The translations under genes were made by a program, and so were the position numbers. The notes below the pieces were generated by a model. That model was not told where the DNA came from. It was given only the letters and a program-made list of their open reading frames with translations, and ran no database searches. Below, piece after piece: positions 33,444 through 45,315 of a stretch of 64,000 nt of DNA. Numbering within the stretch: the stretch's first letter is position 1; each line of letters opens with the position of its first letter. The stretch is from Anaeramoeba flamelloides (taxonomy: Eukaryota; Metamonada; Anaeramoebidae), in contig JANTQA010000023.1 of NCBI GenBank assembly GCA_027625915.1, forward strand, positions 4,278,001 to 4,342,000, read 5' to 3'.

Positions 33444-33848
33444 ATGAATAAAATAAATTTTTTCAATAAAACACTTAGGCCGTGTTACACCCGATCTTAC
33501 AAAAAACGAAGGTCAACCCTTTTACATGAGCATAATGTCAAGAAATTTTCCAAAAATCAAATTGGGAACCTTCCAACACACTACCTTGAAACAACTCAAA
33601 TCAGCCACGGCCAATTTGAAAGAGGATCAAAAGCATCAAAGAACTCCAAAATTCGTTTCTGGGCTTTTGCTGCATTAATCTTTTTTTTAACAATAATTGT
33701 GTCTTTAGCTCTTGTAATCCAAATAGCCAACAAAAAGAATCTAACAAAAGAAATCAACAAGAATAACAGTCTTCAAGATTGTGATCTTGAATTTGATCTT
33801 GTCTTGAACGCACCCTTTTCGCAACTTGCTAAAATTATTTTTGTTTAG
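33444..33848 (+). CDS. Small single-pass membrane protein, unidentified
   Basis: A 134-codon frame from the ATG at 33444 (chosen over upstream in-frame positions because those are T-rich leader sequence) to TAG. The codon choice and composition differ from the A/T background: Thr, His, Arg and Gln are frequent. Residues 1-67 are basic and polar (KKRRSTLLHEHNVKKF). A single membrane segment follows (about 73-96, FWAFAALIFFLTIIVSLALV). A ~38-residue polar to hydrophobic tail ends it. There is no signal peptide, so a basic cytoplasmic N-terminus with the tail across the membrane (type II) is likely. No family recognised. Confidence 0.55.
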   Translation: MNKINFFNKTLRPCYTRSYKKRRSTLLHEHNVKKFSKNQIGNLPTHYLETTQISHGQFERGSKASKNSKIRFWAFAALIFFLTIIVSLALVIQIANKKNLTKEINKNNSLQDCDLEFDLVLNAPFSQLAKIIFV

Positions 33849-34534
33849 AAAAACTTTTCAAAAAAAAAGCCTCTTCAAAAAAAAGAATGGTTGGTTGATG
33901 GAATGCTCAAGTAGTTCATCACCTAACCCCGCCTTTTATTTTAATCACACAGCTCATGAACAATTAAAAGAATAATGTTCATGTTTGTAAAATTTGCTTT
34001 GTATACCCCAGTCGCTTATTTTCTTTTTCCAAAAAAAGAAAAAAAACTAATCTTCTTTCCAACTGAAACCATATCACTTTTTGTTTTATATTCATAAATT
34101 TTCCTTCAACACTTGACAAATTATTCAAAACAAAAAAAAATTAAATTTGCAAATATTTTTTTTTTTTCAACAATATAATAAATCTTTTTCTTTTTCTTTT
34201 TCAATTTCGTTTTTTTAATTTTTTATTTTCTTTTGATTTGCCAAACAATTTTTCAATTTTTTTTGGTTGTGAGTAAAACAATTTTCCTTCTTTTTTGATT
34301 TTGAGAAAAACAAAAAAAGGAAACAAAATTGTAGATTTTTTGAAATGAAAAGAAAATTCAATTCAAATAAAAAATGTCAAATTATTTTTTAGAAAACCTC
34401 ATTACCTTTTTCTTGTTTGCTTTTGAAAACAAAATTTTTGTGTATATTTTCAGTGTGCCCATTTGTCATGTTTTGGATTTCTCAAATAGGTGAATTATTC
34501 ATCTGAAATAAAAATTTTCTATTAATCTATTTTC

Positions 34535-35190
34535 TAGTCAAAGTGGACAAGTTGAAAGGAGAAATATATGTGTTTAAAGGATTTGCATTGATATTAGAAG
34601 AAAAAAATTATTTTGGACAAATTCAAAATTGAAATCTTTTTTTCTCAATATTTGTACACATTTTTTTTTTTTTTTCGATTTTTTTGTAAAAACCTAATTT
34701 TTTCAAATTGTTTTTCATTTCAAGATCTAGAGTCGCTGTGTCAAAGCATTTTTTTCTAAAGTTATTGAAATCGTGGAAATGATTGTTTAAAAAAATATAT
34801 ATTGATTTCTATTGGAATTCTATTCAATCTTTGAAATTGATATTTGAATAATAAATGTGAAAATTTTTTACTTCATTTTCATTTCCTTTTTCAAATAGAG
34901 ACCTCAAATACCAACACACTTCGTTTGGGGATTTGATTTCTAAAAGAAAAGTATGGAAAATGAAGTGAAAATTGTTTCCTATTTATTATTCAAATACCAG
35001 TAGAAGGTCAAAACAAATATTGATTTTTTTCTCAATGTTACCTAAGAATTTTCTTATTCAATTTTTTTGAAAATCTGTTTTTTTATTAGTTTTACTTCTG
35101 TATTGGACCAAGTATTTCTGTAAGTGTTTTATTCTTCTTATTTTTAAATTATTCTTCAACCGTAAATAAGAGAAAATAATTGATATTCAA
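34535..35190 (+). repeat. ~680-bp dispersed repeat (family C, copy 2)
   Basis: Direct-orientation partner of 29595-30275, about 5 kb away. The two differ by many substitutions and small indels, so the duplication is old. The end of the similarity (AAAATAATTGATATT) is followed immediately by another repeat at 35205. Confidence 0.7.
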
Positions 35191-35204
35191 GTTTTTTTTT
35201 TGAT

Positions 35205-35480
35205 TTACAGAGTGCCAGAAATGATTCCATTTTTTGGTATTTTCAGATCTCACAAAATTTAAAATTGGGAACAACAATATTAAAAATAATACGAATGAAT
35301 AACATTTTTTAGCAACATTTTCTACTTGTATAAGATCCTTTGAGAATAATTTTGCAAAAACATTAAATTTTATTTTATTCTTAAACCCAAAAATCCAAAA
35401 TTGAATTTTTTATTTGTTACTCAATCTTTTATAAAAAAAATTAGACTTTTTTTAATTCCATCTCAAATTAAAATAATTTT
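35205..35480 (+). repeat. ~270-bp repeat (family D, copy 1)
   Basis: Aligns with 37127-37400: shared GAAATGATTCCATTTTTTGG, AATAATACGAATGAA-AA, ACATTTTCTACTTGT and AATTCCAT-TC. Both begin right after AGAGT. No coding potential. Confidence 0.6.
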
Positions 35481-36369
35481 TAAATCTTAATAATCAAAAA
35501 ACACAATTATTGCTTAAATAGTTGATTAAAACTAAAATTTCAAGTACAAAACCTTAAATCTTTATTTTTTCATTATAATATTCAATTCTTTATCAAAATT
35601 TAAAAAATCCATTTAACAAGTAGGTAAGTACATTTTACAAAGCTTTAGAACCACAGTTTATACGATACTGAATTATTCCAATCATTTCATTAACCAAATA
35701 AGAAAACATTTTAATAAATATTAGAATGGAAGATATCCTAGGATAATTTATTTTATATATCAACGAAAAAATGGAAATTAAGATAATCAAAAAATTGAGC
35801 TTGAAAAAATAAACAAAATCGATTTATTTCTAGATCTTATCTGTAAAATTTAATACAATTATTTCTTCTTAATTAGGTTTTTTTTTTTCATTTTACAGCA
35901 GAAAACTTTGGTTTGGAAAATTTTTGATTAATAAATTACTTTCTATTTTTCAAATATTTCCAATATGAATTTAAAATTCCTATTTTCATTTAATTCATCT
36001 AATTCGAGTTTTTGTTCAAAAATTCTGACATATTTTGAATTCCTCTTCAGAAATTAATATTTATGAAATAGATTGATTGTCATTGATAATTATTTATTTT
36101 CTGTTAAATTTTGAACTGAAAATCATTCTGAATCTGATTGAAATTTTTTCTTGAATTTTTCAATTATTTTGATTTGAAACTTTAGTAACAGTTTTCTGAT
36201 TCAGAGAATTTTATTTCTTTATTATAATTTTTGATAGAGTAATCTTTTTTTTCTGGTTTGATTAAAAGATAGTTGAAATAGAATTATGAATACCAATGTG
36301 TCAAAAAAATATTTTGAAAAAACAATAATAAATAATAATAAGATTGAGAAATCCAAGATTTAATACATT

Positions 36370-36813
36370 GTTTGGATCCATTTAAACTAAGAAGACAAAT
36401 AATAAAAATCTTCCAAAATAGGTTTTTATCGATTTTTGTTTTTTTCATTCTGAATTTCAGAAATTTATTTGGAATGATGATCTTTTCTTGTTTGATCTTA
36501 AAAAAGAAAAAATTTGTTTTAAATTCACACCTTCACAGGTCTATTTTATTGGTTTATTCTTGGATATCATTCACACATTAGTTTGAAGAAATTTCTAGAT
36601 CCAAAACCACATTTAATAAAACCAAAAATTAAATCAAAAAAAACGTTCAAAAAATCGAAAAATAAAAAATTCAACTCTGAATTACTTTGGATTCGATTTC
36701 TTTTCGCAGATAGAACAGTGAATGGTATTTGGGTTTCAAAGTTTCAATATCTCATGGTACTCAAAAAATCGAATTTTAGTAATGTTCATACAATTGAAAT
36801 TTTTGAAAAATGA
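36370..36813 (+). pseudogene. Coding-like remnant, unidentified
   Basis: Two protein-like pieces lie in different frames: about 36460-36525 reads IWNDDLFLFDLKKEKICFKF, and about 36526-36813 reads on with TGLFYWFILGYHSHISLKKF, then a Lys-rich linker, then SELLWIRFLFADRTVNGIWV and ends NVHTIEIFEK. The pattern suggests one former protein with a frameshift near 36525. A splice acceptor (TTCACAG at 36538) offers an alternative. No family recognised. Confidence 0.3.
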
Positions 36814-36884
36814 TAAAATGTATCTACTTCACTAATTAATAAATTTTGAGAAAAATGGGAATCTTTGAAAAACCTAATAATAAT

Positions 36885-36990
36885 AAGAAAAAAGTTAAGA
36901 CTTGTCATTGAAATAAAAAAGAATATTTGATTCTATGTAATCAAAATTAGAATTATTTGAGGTTTTTTTAAAAAAAGAATCCAAATGTGA
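36885..36990 (+). repeat. ~100-bp direct repeat (family E, copy 1)
   Basis: Nearly the same sequence occurs at 39170-39280: shared CATTGAAATAAAAAAGAAT, ATGTAATCAAAATTAGAATT and ATTTGAGGTTTTTTT. The second copy lies just beyond the Tc1-like element. Confidence 0.8.
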
Positions 36991-37126
36991 ACTCGGTTGA
37001 TATTTGAATTATTTTAGATAACTTTAACAGAAACAAAGTTTAAATAATTTGAAAATTTCAACTCTTAAAAAAAAAAAGAGTCATTTGAAAACAGTTTTCA
37101 AATATATCTGTAATAAAATCAATAAC

Positions 37127-37400
37127 CAGAGTTCCCGAAATGATTCCATTTTTTGGAATTTTTAGAATCTCAAAAAGTAAAAATTTGGAATCATAATATG
37201 AAAATAATTCGAATGAACAATTTTTATCAAACATTTTCTACTTGTTAAAGCACCTTTGAAGTATAATTTTTCAAAAACATTAAAAAATATTTTATTCTGA
37301 TTCCCTGGAAACTAAAATTGAAATTTTATTTTATACAAAAACACTGTTTTTAAAAAAAAGTTTAAAATAATTCCATTTCAAAGTAAAATAATTTTCTTAT
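37127..37400 (+). repeat. ~270-bp repeat (family D, copy 2)
   Basis: Direct partner of 35205-35480, about 1.9 kb away, with moderate divergence. Confidence 0.6.
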
Positions 37401-37471
37401 CAGGTATAAACTTAAAAACATCAGGATTGAAGAAAAGATGATGAAAACTAAAATTCCAAGAAGAAAAACCT

Positions 37472-37473
<2 letters not shown>

Positions 37474-37534
<61 letters not shown>
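37474..37534. repeat. (AT)n microsatellite, ~61 bp
   Basis: Uninterrupted alternating A and T for about 61 bases, long enough to extrude a cruciform or be length-polymorphic. Confidence 0.95.
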
Positions 37535-37537
<3 letters not shown>

Positions 37538-37892
37538 ACTCAAAAGAGGTTTGGATAAATAAAAAATTAACAAAATTTTTAAAAATAAATCCACACTCTA
37601 CAAGAATAATTTAGAAAACTGAAACAAAAATCAAATAATCAAGAACATCAATTTACAAAAGAAGACATAAAATCAAAAAAAAAATTTGAAATTCTAATGT
37701 TTGATCACATTTTACAACAATTAAAATGTTCCAAGAAAAAAGATGAAAATATTAATTGTAACTCCAAAAGTTTAAAATTATTAAAAACAAATCTAAATAA
37801 TTTTAGACAAAAATGAATTATAAATAGTTCTGGATGGAAAGGTCAAGAATATTTAATTTTTTTTTTGTATAATAATAATATCAACAAACAAT

Positions 37893-38316
37893 TGTGCCGT
37901 CAAGTTCCGTAGAATGCTGTAGAGTGCCTAGGTTTTTTTTTTTTTAATTTCTGAAATTTAAAAAAAAACCTAACTGTGGTTTTCTTGAGGTTTTATGTTT
38001 TATTTGTGAAGTGTTCTAGGTTTTTTTGAGTTTTCTATTTTATTTATGAAGTGTTCTAGGTTTTTTTTTTTACTTTAGAAATAAACAGAAAACTATTAAA
38101 ATTTTCGGTTTATTTCTAAAGTAAAAAAAACCTGAAAAAAATCTATTGATCTTCTAAATAAATAGAAAACTTAAAAAAACCTAGAACACTTCACAAATAA
38201 AACAGAAAACTCAAGAAAACCTAACGACAAGTGCCTAGGTTTTTCAGAATTCAAAAGAATAGAGAAAAATCTAAGATTTTAATCAATTCTTTTAAATTCT
38301 GGAAAACCTAACGGCT
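37893..38316. repeat. Hairpin/10-bp-unit module, copy 1, with large palindrome
   Basis: It opens with decayed 10-bp units (GTGCCGTCAA, GTTCCGTAGA, ATGCTGTAGA, GTGCCTAGGT). A ~250-bp palindrome follows (37970-38225, centre near 38097) in which GTGAAGTGTTCTAGG and TTTACTTTAGAAATAAAC are repeated inverted. A second hairpin comes last (38233-38316), pairing GGTTTTTCAGAATTCAAAAG with CTTTTAAATTCTGGAAAACC. This is related to the copies at 46205, 56440, 56985 and 61238. No coding capacity. Confidence 0.6.
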
Positions 38317-38322
38317 ATAAGA

Positions 38323-39041
38323 GGAAACTAAACTATTTTTCAAACAAAAGGGCACACCTCTCAAATGGTCAATACCATCGAATTTGATTGTTAATTAGAT
38401 AATTACTTATTGGTGATATTCATTTTAATTATTCCTTTTTTCATTTTTTGTTTTTTTTATTTTTGGATATTGAACAGTTGGAAAATGAAAAAAAACAAGA
38501 TAAGAAGAAACCAATTTGGAAATAATCTACCTGTGTATAAATGGAAACAGTTTAAGTTTGATTTCGAATGAGCTAGAAATAGGAATTAAGAAAAACCATT
38601 GTTGGATTGATGTATGGAACAAAGAAAATCAAGAAATAAAGAAAAAACATTCCAACGAAATACAAGATGAATTGCGGCTTTATATTGAATATGCGACTTT
38701 AAAGAACAAAAGTTTGACGTGTAAAGAATTATCAATAAAACGTTGAGAACTTTTTCCCAATTCGCCTTGTTCAAAGGTTTTTATTGGGTTTATGATTTTT
38801 TTGATTACAATTTCCAAAACGAGATTTCTCATTTCAAATAAAAGGGCACACCAATTTTTAAAATATTGAATTTTAATTTTTATTGTTTTGTTTTAATGAG
38901 TTTTAAAGATCCAGTTGGGTGTTTTTTTATGTTTTAAAGCGTTTCTTAGATTTTAGAATGATACTACAATTAATTTAATTCATTTATGAATAATTCTTGA
39001 AATTTTTTGTGCCCTTTTGTTTGAAAAAGAGTTTAGTTTCC
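38323..39041 (+). mobile_element. Tc1/mariner-like element, internally deleted (719 bp)
   Basis: Terminal inverted repeats of ~35 bp: GGAAACTAAACTATTTTTCA...GGGCACAC at the left, and the complement at 39008-39041. A second, inner copy of the AAAAGGGCACACCA word at 38841-38855 is a subterminal repeat. A 76-codon frame (38516-38746) encodes the paired helix-turn-helix start of a Tc1-type transposase: NGNSLSLISNELEIGIKK is helix-turn-helix 1, followed by a basic linker and LRLYIEYATLKNKSLTCKEL of the second unit. The catalytic DDE part is missing, so the copy is non-autonomous. Confidence 0.7.
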
Positions 39042-39169
39042 TTCCTTCAAAATAAAAAAAAAATATATTTATTTTTTTGAGAAATATTAAATTCATTTTA
39101 AAAATAAAAAAATAAATTATGAATTATTAAATTTTGAGAATGATGTGATTCCAGGAAAAACTGACTGTA

Positions 39170-39280
39170 AATAAGAAATGAATTGAGACTTATCATTGAA
39201 ATAAAAAAGAATCATTTGATTCCATGTAATCAAAATTAGAATTATTTGAGGTTTTTTTCGAAAAAGAATCCAAATGAGAG
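39170..39280 (+). repeat. ~100-bp direct repeat (family E, copy 2)
   Basis: Second copy of the repeat at 36885-36990. The pair brackets the microsatellite, the palindrome module and the Tc1-like element. Confidence 0.8.
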
Positions 39281-39570
39281 CTCTGCCAATAACTTACATA
39301 AACAAAAAATTGTATTTCAATCTTTTTTTTTTTTTTTTCCTAGGCTTTTTAACAGTCCAAAAACCAAACAAAAAAGAAACAAAACAATCAAAGGCCAAAG
39401 AAGGTGTCTCTAAAAACATAGTGCAAAAAATAAAATAATTTGACTTTATTTTAATCAACAAAGAGATATTCTACAAAAAGCGATCAAAAAAAAAATGATT
39501 TTTCAAAATGAATCACATTTTCTTTTGATACCCAAACGCTTTCTCTAAATATCAAACTGTTTAAAAGGAA

Positions 39571-40620
39571 TTATTTTCTTTTAAAACAAGCAAGGAATTT
39601 CGTACCACCGTTTTTCTCAACCCTTTTAGCTTCTTCAGACTCTGTAGAAATTACGTTAATAAGGGGATCATTTTGATACTCTTCCTTTGTCAATTCAGTA
39701 AATAGGGGGTGTTCTTCAAGATGGCCTTTCATCCAGCTATGTAATTTATATACGTCTGTAATTGTATAAATTATTCCGCCGCTTTTCATGAAATAAGCAT
39801 ACTCCGCTAATAGCTCCTGCGAAATGATTCTCCATTTGATTTTACGTTTTTTAAATTCAGGGTCTGGGAAAAGGAAAAAAATCTTGCTGAGTTGGCTTTT
39901 GGCAAACAAATGCGGTAGCGTCCTCATTGCGTTTGTTTGAAGCGCACTGACGTTCAAGTATTTTCCCTTTTCGTTATGTCGTAGTGCGATGATTTTTTCT
40001 TTCACATAATTACAAACCTTTTTTCGGATTTCCAAGCCAATGCTATAATTGTCAGGAAACATTTCAGAGAGCTTGAATAATAGCCCTCCATACCCGCACC
40101 CGATATCAGCAAAATCAATGTGCTCCCCTTGTTTCATATTAGGGTAACTTTCAATCCAATTCATGTCCTGTGGTCTTAATGGTCTTTTAATCATAATTCC
40201 AAAGAGCACATGAATTTGGAAGTTACAAATTTTGGATTCATCATCGCAAATTGAAAAAAATTAAAAAAATAAATAACGTTTTTTGTTTTGTAAGGTTTTG
40301 TTTGAAGAATTGAAAAAAAGAGTTGTTATTTTTGGTTGGGATTGCTTTTTTATTAAAAAGAAAAGAAATGGACGATCTTACAAATTGAAATCCATTTGCC
40401 TTAATGACAAAGGGTTCATGTGGGCTTTCTGTCGAAATAGTGTCATTTTAGGTAGTTTTTTTTTTTTGTTTGGATCATTTTCTGTTTCTTTTTGACTTTC
40501 TTTTTCAATTTCGTTTTCTTTTTGACTTTCTTTTTCTTCTTCAATTAAGTTTTTTTCAATTTCTTGTTCAAGTTCTTGGTCTTTAATTTCTTCTTTTTGA
40601 TTTGTTTTTGAATTACTCAT
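39571..40620 (-). CDS. TRM8: tRNA (guanine-N7-)-methyltransferase, two exons
   Basis: Catalytic subunit that uses S-adenosylmethionine to make m7G46 in the variable loop of tRNAs, with a WD40 partner (Trm82/WDR4). Exon 1 is 40620-40382 and exon 2 is 40183-39571 with TAA stop; intron 40381-40184 (GTAAGA...AAAAG, 198 nt) is placed because it joins the family motif FRQKAHMNP (62-70) to PLRPQDMNW in phase. The product is 283 residues, close to METTL1. An acidic/Lys-rich tail occupies 1-57. The SAM motif is DIGCGYGG (106-113), followed by GLEIRKKV (129-136). The FPDPEFKKRK segment (185-194) and TDVYKLHSWM (222-231) hold the catalytic and tRNA-contact residues. All core motifs are intact. A start in exon 2 alone would lose the RQKAH motif. 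Confidence 0.92.
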
Positions 40621-43401
40621 TTTTGTTCAGAAAAATAAAAAAAAATGATAAAAGCTCATAATACAATTGAAAATTACACCATTAAATGTTTTTAATCATT
40701 AAGGTATTCATTTTTCAAATTAAAACCATGAACACTTTTTGTGAGACAATTTCCCAGTATTTTTACTTTATTAAGGGAGCCATTTCATTCTACCATTTTC
40801 AAAAAATATTCAATTAAGAACAACCCTACGAAAATTTGATTTTTTAAGTGTTACAACTTGTTGAAACTTTGAAATCAAAATTTCAATAATTTTTCTCACT
40901 GCTCTATTTCTTAAAGGATACAAAAGAGTTGATTTTTTTAATTTTTCAATTTTTGGATCATTTTATTAATTATATTTTTGATTTTATTAAATTTCGGTTA
41001 TGGATCTAGAAATATCTTTTATAGGAATACTTGAAATTAACCCAAGAATATAACAATAAAATAGAGAGAATAAGATGTGAATTGTGAACAAATTTAATCA
41101 TTTTTTCATTGAGTTAAATACGTAAGATCACCTTTCTAAATAAATTTGTTGAAATCAATTAAAAAAAAAAAAATTGTGATAAAAGGAATTTTTGACGATT
41201 TACTTTTTCTTTACTTTCTTAATTTGGATGAGTATAAACAAGAGTTGTCTTGGATTAAATCCCACCAATTCATATTTATTTTTTTTTCATCGAAACTGTT
41301 TTTTTTTTTTTGTCAAATAAACCAAATTTCAAAATTAGGGGCAAACTTTTTTTTTAATATTTTTTTCTTTTTTCATTTACATTTCAATAAATAAAGTGAT
41401 TACACTATATTTTTATTTATTAATCTGTTTTGGTTATTATCTCCAAAAAAATTAGTAAAATACATTATTTTTCAAATCAAAAACAATTAAACAAATTTTT
41501 TTAGGATGAAAAATCTGCCCCTATTTTTGAAATTTAGCTTATATTTTCAAAATTCCATTTTCAAATATTTTTATCAAACTAAACCAAAATAAAAAATAAC
41601 ACGTCAAAGATCTAAGAAGAATTGAATAATCGAAAATCAAAATATAATATTAATATGATTCAACAGAAAGAACTAGAATATCTGGTTTTTAGAATTAAAT
41701 AATTATTCAAAATTATTTTGATGAAAAAGTTAATCGAAATTAATTAATACTCAAATCAAGTATTATACAATATAAAAAAATTTCTGAAGAGTAAATTAAA
41801 ATATATCATATTTTCTGAACAAAAAATTGGAAATAGATGAAATAAATTTAAATAAAATTTTAAAATATCTTTTTGATAAATTTTCATAATAAATATTTCT
41901 CTTTTGATGATCTAAAAGACAATGGAACTAACAAAAAACAATAGGATCATATATTATAGAACTATCAAGAAAATAATCATTTTTATAACTCTTTTCCAGA
42001 TTATTTTTTTCTGAATTTTGCTATTCATCTAATAATTTATCTGTTAATATACTGCAAATATATCGTACTACTTCCCCATTTTAAATATACATTAAATATC
42101 CATTTACTTAAAGAATTGGTTTTCATGATTTGATTTCTCAGAAAGCAATATACTTGTATTCAAAAATATTTTGAAAATCTCTTAAAAAGGTTCTTTTTTA
42201 AGATTTTTTTAAAAAATTAAAAAGTATCTATATAAATTTTTTAGTTAAACTTAGCCCTAAAAATTTTAAATTCTTTTCAAAATATAGCTTTACCTTTTAA
42301 AAAACCCTCTGGTTTAATATAAACCCTTTCTATACAAAATTTATATTAATAAAATAATTAATCAATTTCATATTTTTGTATTTTTGAAAAATAGCCTAAT
42401 GATTTTTAAAAGAATAGTATATCAAAAATTTTAAAATAAAAATTCCTATTTCCAAAACTACATAATTTTTCTTTGATTTTTGAATTTTTGTACTATAATT
42501 AATGTACATTTTTGACATGTTACTTATTCTGAAAGAAACGAAAGAAAGGGTTATTTTAAATGTTTTTTATTTTATTAGAGAATTTTTTTATTGTTAGATT
42601 ATTGTTCTCAGTTATTTGAAGAATTTTTTTTTTAAACAATTGATAAAATAATAACAAACAATTTCAAAAACTTTATATAAAATCCCCTTTCAAATTACAA
42701 TTATTAACTTGTGGAAATTTGGATTTGAGTTAGAAAACATGAAAATACAAATTATCAATATACCCCAATTTACAATTTTTGAAAAAAAAATCTTAATAAA
42801 TAAATTCTCAAAAAAACGCCGGATTCGAATAATTCACTAATTATAAAGTTAAAAAATATTTATAAATAACAATACCCCTAAAAATGAAAATAAATAATTA
42901 TCAATAAAATAAATAAATACTCTTTTAAAAATTTAAAATATAGGCTAACAAAAAAAATACATTATTGATAAATTTGTAAAAATTTCTATTAATAATTATT
43001 GATATAAAAAAGATAGAAACCAACAACTTATTTTATTTGAGTTTTTCAAGAAAAATGAACTCAAATTTAACTGTTAATCAATCCTTTCCTAAAAAAGTTC
43101 TTTGATCTAGCAAAAAATATTTCATAATTCAAAAAATGAACTGTAAAAAAAAACCATTTTTTTGTTTATTATTTTCAAAAAAAAAAAAATAAATTTTTGA
43201 ATAAATACGACAAAAAAAAGAAAAGAAAATAAAAAAAAATACAAAATTAATTATAAGAGTTTTAAAAAAAATTAATTCAATTTGTTTGATGATGTTGCCT
43301 TCACTTTTTTTTTTTTTTTTAAGTGTTGAATCCAAAAAATGTTTTATTATTATCGGTATTTGGATTTCAAAAATATAAAAAATATATATTGTTGTTAATT
43401 A
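40621..43401. other. Intergenic, nothing seen
   Basis: A/T sequence with abundant homopolymers. The 82-codon frame at 41146-41394 is Phe/Leu/Lys-rich by composition. No repeat family from elsewhere in the window is recognised. Confidence 0.45.
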
Positions 43402-44600
43402 TTATTTTTGTTTTACTAATTTTATATAAGGCACATTGCTTGAGGAAGTGTCAAGTTGTTGGATTTCATTATTGACCATTAATGTAATTGGTTCAAAGTA
43501 TTCTTTTTTTTCACTTTTCAAACGTAATATAGCAAGTACTGCTTCGGTTTCTTCAGAACTTTTCTTGTTCCATTTTTCAATTAGCCTACCGTTGATATTT
43601 CCACCTTGGAAAACATAGCTGCTGTTATGGTTATCCCTCTGTTTGACATGTGGATTTTTCTTTTGAATTTTCTTCTTATTTTTTTTTATTTTTATTTTAT
43701 TTGGGGATTTACTTTTATTGCTATTTCCCTTTCTTTTTTTTTTGGATAATTTTTTTTTTTTGCTCTTCTGAGAATTTTTTTTTGAATGAATGATTTTTTT
43801 ATTTTTTATTTTATTTTTATTTGATCCTCCTTTTTCTGAAATATTTTCATTTGTATCTTTTTTAATTAATTTTGAATCCAAAGTTGAAATTGATAAAGAC
43901 TCTGAAGAAGAATTTTCAACCCCTTTTACGGTTTTTTTTTTAATTTTTTTTTTTGCTTTTTTCGGTGGTGCAGTATTAAACAATGATTTATTAGATTCAA
44001 AATGTTTTTTTGTTTCTTCATTTAATCTTTTGAGCTCTTTTTTTGATTCTTGAACAGAATTAATAACCTTTTTTGCTTGTTTAATTAATAGTTTTGAAGC
44101 ATTTTTTTTGGAATCGAGATCTTCTTTTGGATCATTTTTAATCTCCATTTCAATCTCCATGCCTTTTATCTCATTTTGCTGTTTAATGTCATTATTGCTT
44201 TTTTGAAGTGACATAAGAAATTTTACAATGGAAGATATATTGCTGATGGAATTGTTTGCAATTTTCAATTGTTGTAATTTGGATTTTTTATGTTTTTTTT
44301 TTTCCTTTTCTTTGACATTTTCAATTTGATCAATTTTTTGATGAATTTTTTTATTCATTTTTTTTGTTAATTGAAAAACCCTTTCAGCCAGTTTTCTCTT
44401 TTTTTTTCGAAGTAAAAGAATGCCATTTATGTATTGTTTGACCTCAGAAAGCACTTGCCCATTAAAATGATTCCAATATACTGTATTATTAGATTGATCA
44501 TCTGAAACAAGATTTATTGATTTATAGATAGACAAAACTGTACAAATACGCTGTCTTGAAAACCCTGTATTATTTTCAATAATTTCTCTTGTGCTTGGTT
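43402..44600 (-). CDS. E2F/DP-like winged-helix protein, 5' end incomplete
   Basis: A ~399-codon open exon ending in TAA. Its start resembles the second half of the E2F/DP winged helix: STREIIENNTGFSRQRICTV then LSIYKSINLV and NNTVYW, matching the family pattern RRIYDI.NVLEGIGL......N.I.W in spacing. A coiled coil follows directly (LLLRKKKRKLAERVFQLTKKM), where E2F proteins have their dimerisation helix. The rest (about 150-340) is a Lys/Ser/Asn-rich linker, and a compact C-terminus includes EPITLMVNNEIQQL. The upstream limit is a probable acceptor (AAAAAAAG before 44600) preceded by a branch-point-like AACTAAC. A possible earlier exon with RKIGQLSEEKLKLL lies near 44750-44812, but the phase does not join. 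Without helix 1 the E2F call is tentative. If true it would be a cell-cycle transcription factor. Confidence 0.5.
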
Positions 44601-45315
44601 CTTTTTTTAAAGTGATAAATATTGAAAAGTAGTAGATTATTTATTGTTAGTTAAATTTTTTAGGTAAGAAAGAACATAAGTTTTTATATTTGGAAATTTA
44701 GAATTAATTTTTCTTTTTTAATAGCCTTTTTATTTAATATCCTGAAGTAACATATACCCCCCCGAATTTTACTAGAAGTTTCAACTTTTCTTCTGAAAGT
44801 TGACCAATTTTTCGATCAAAACTGAAACTCAAATTTTAGTTTTTATTATTTTATTTTCATTTATATTACTTGAAGATAATTATTATTCATTATCATCAAT
44901 TCTATTTTATAAAAAAAAAAAAAAAACGAAAAAGTTATTCAGTTTTTTTTTTTCATCACATTTACAAATTTTAATTCATATTGATTTTTTTAAATTTGTG
45001 AACTCTGCTTACAAAAATAATTATTTCAAAAAGAAGCTATTTTATTATTTTAATTTTATTCTTAACCAAAAAATATTCGGTATAATCTTCTTAAAAGGCT
45101 AATATAATAATCTAAATGGGATAATTTGAACTACAAACGAAATTTAAAAAATTTTAGATTCGAAAAAATAAGGGTATAACACAAAAATTGGGGAAATCCA
45201 GATTTAATTAACAAAATAATATGATAAAAACTAGTTATTTTACTCAAAAAAAAAAATGTTTTTAATGGATTTTTTTTTTGCCAGAATCATTTTATACTTG
45301 TAAAAATAATTTTTT

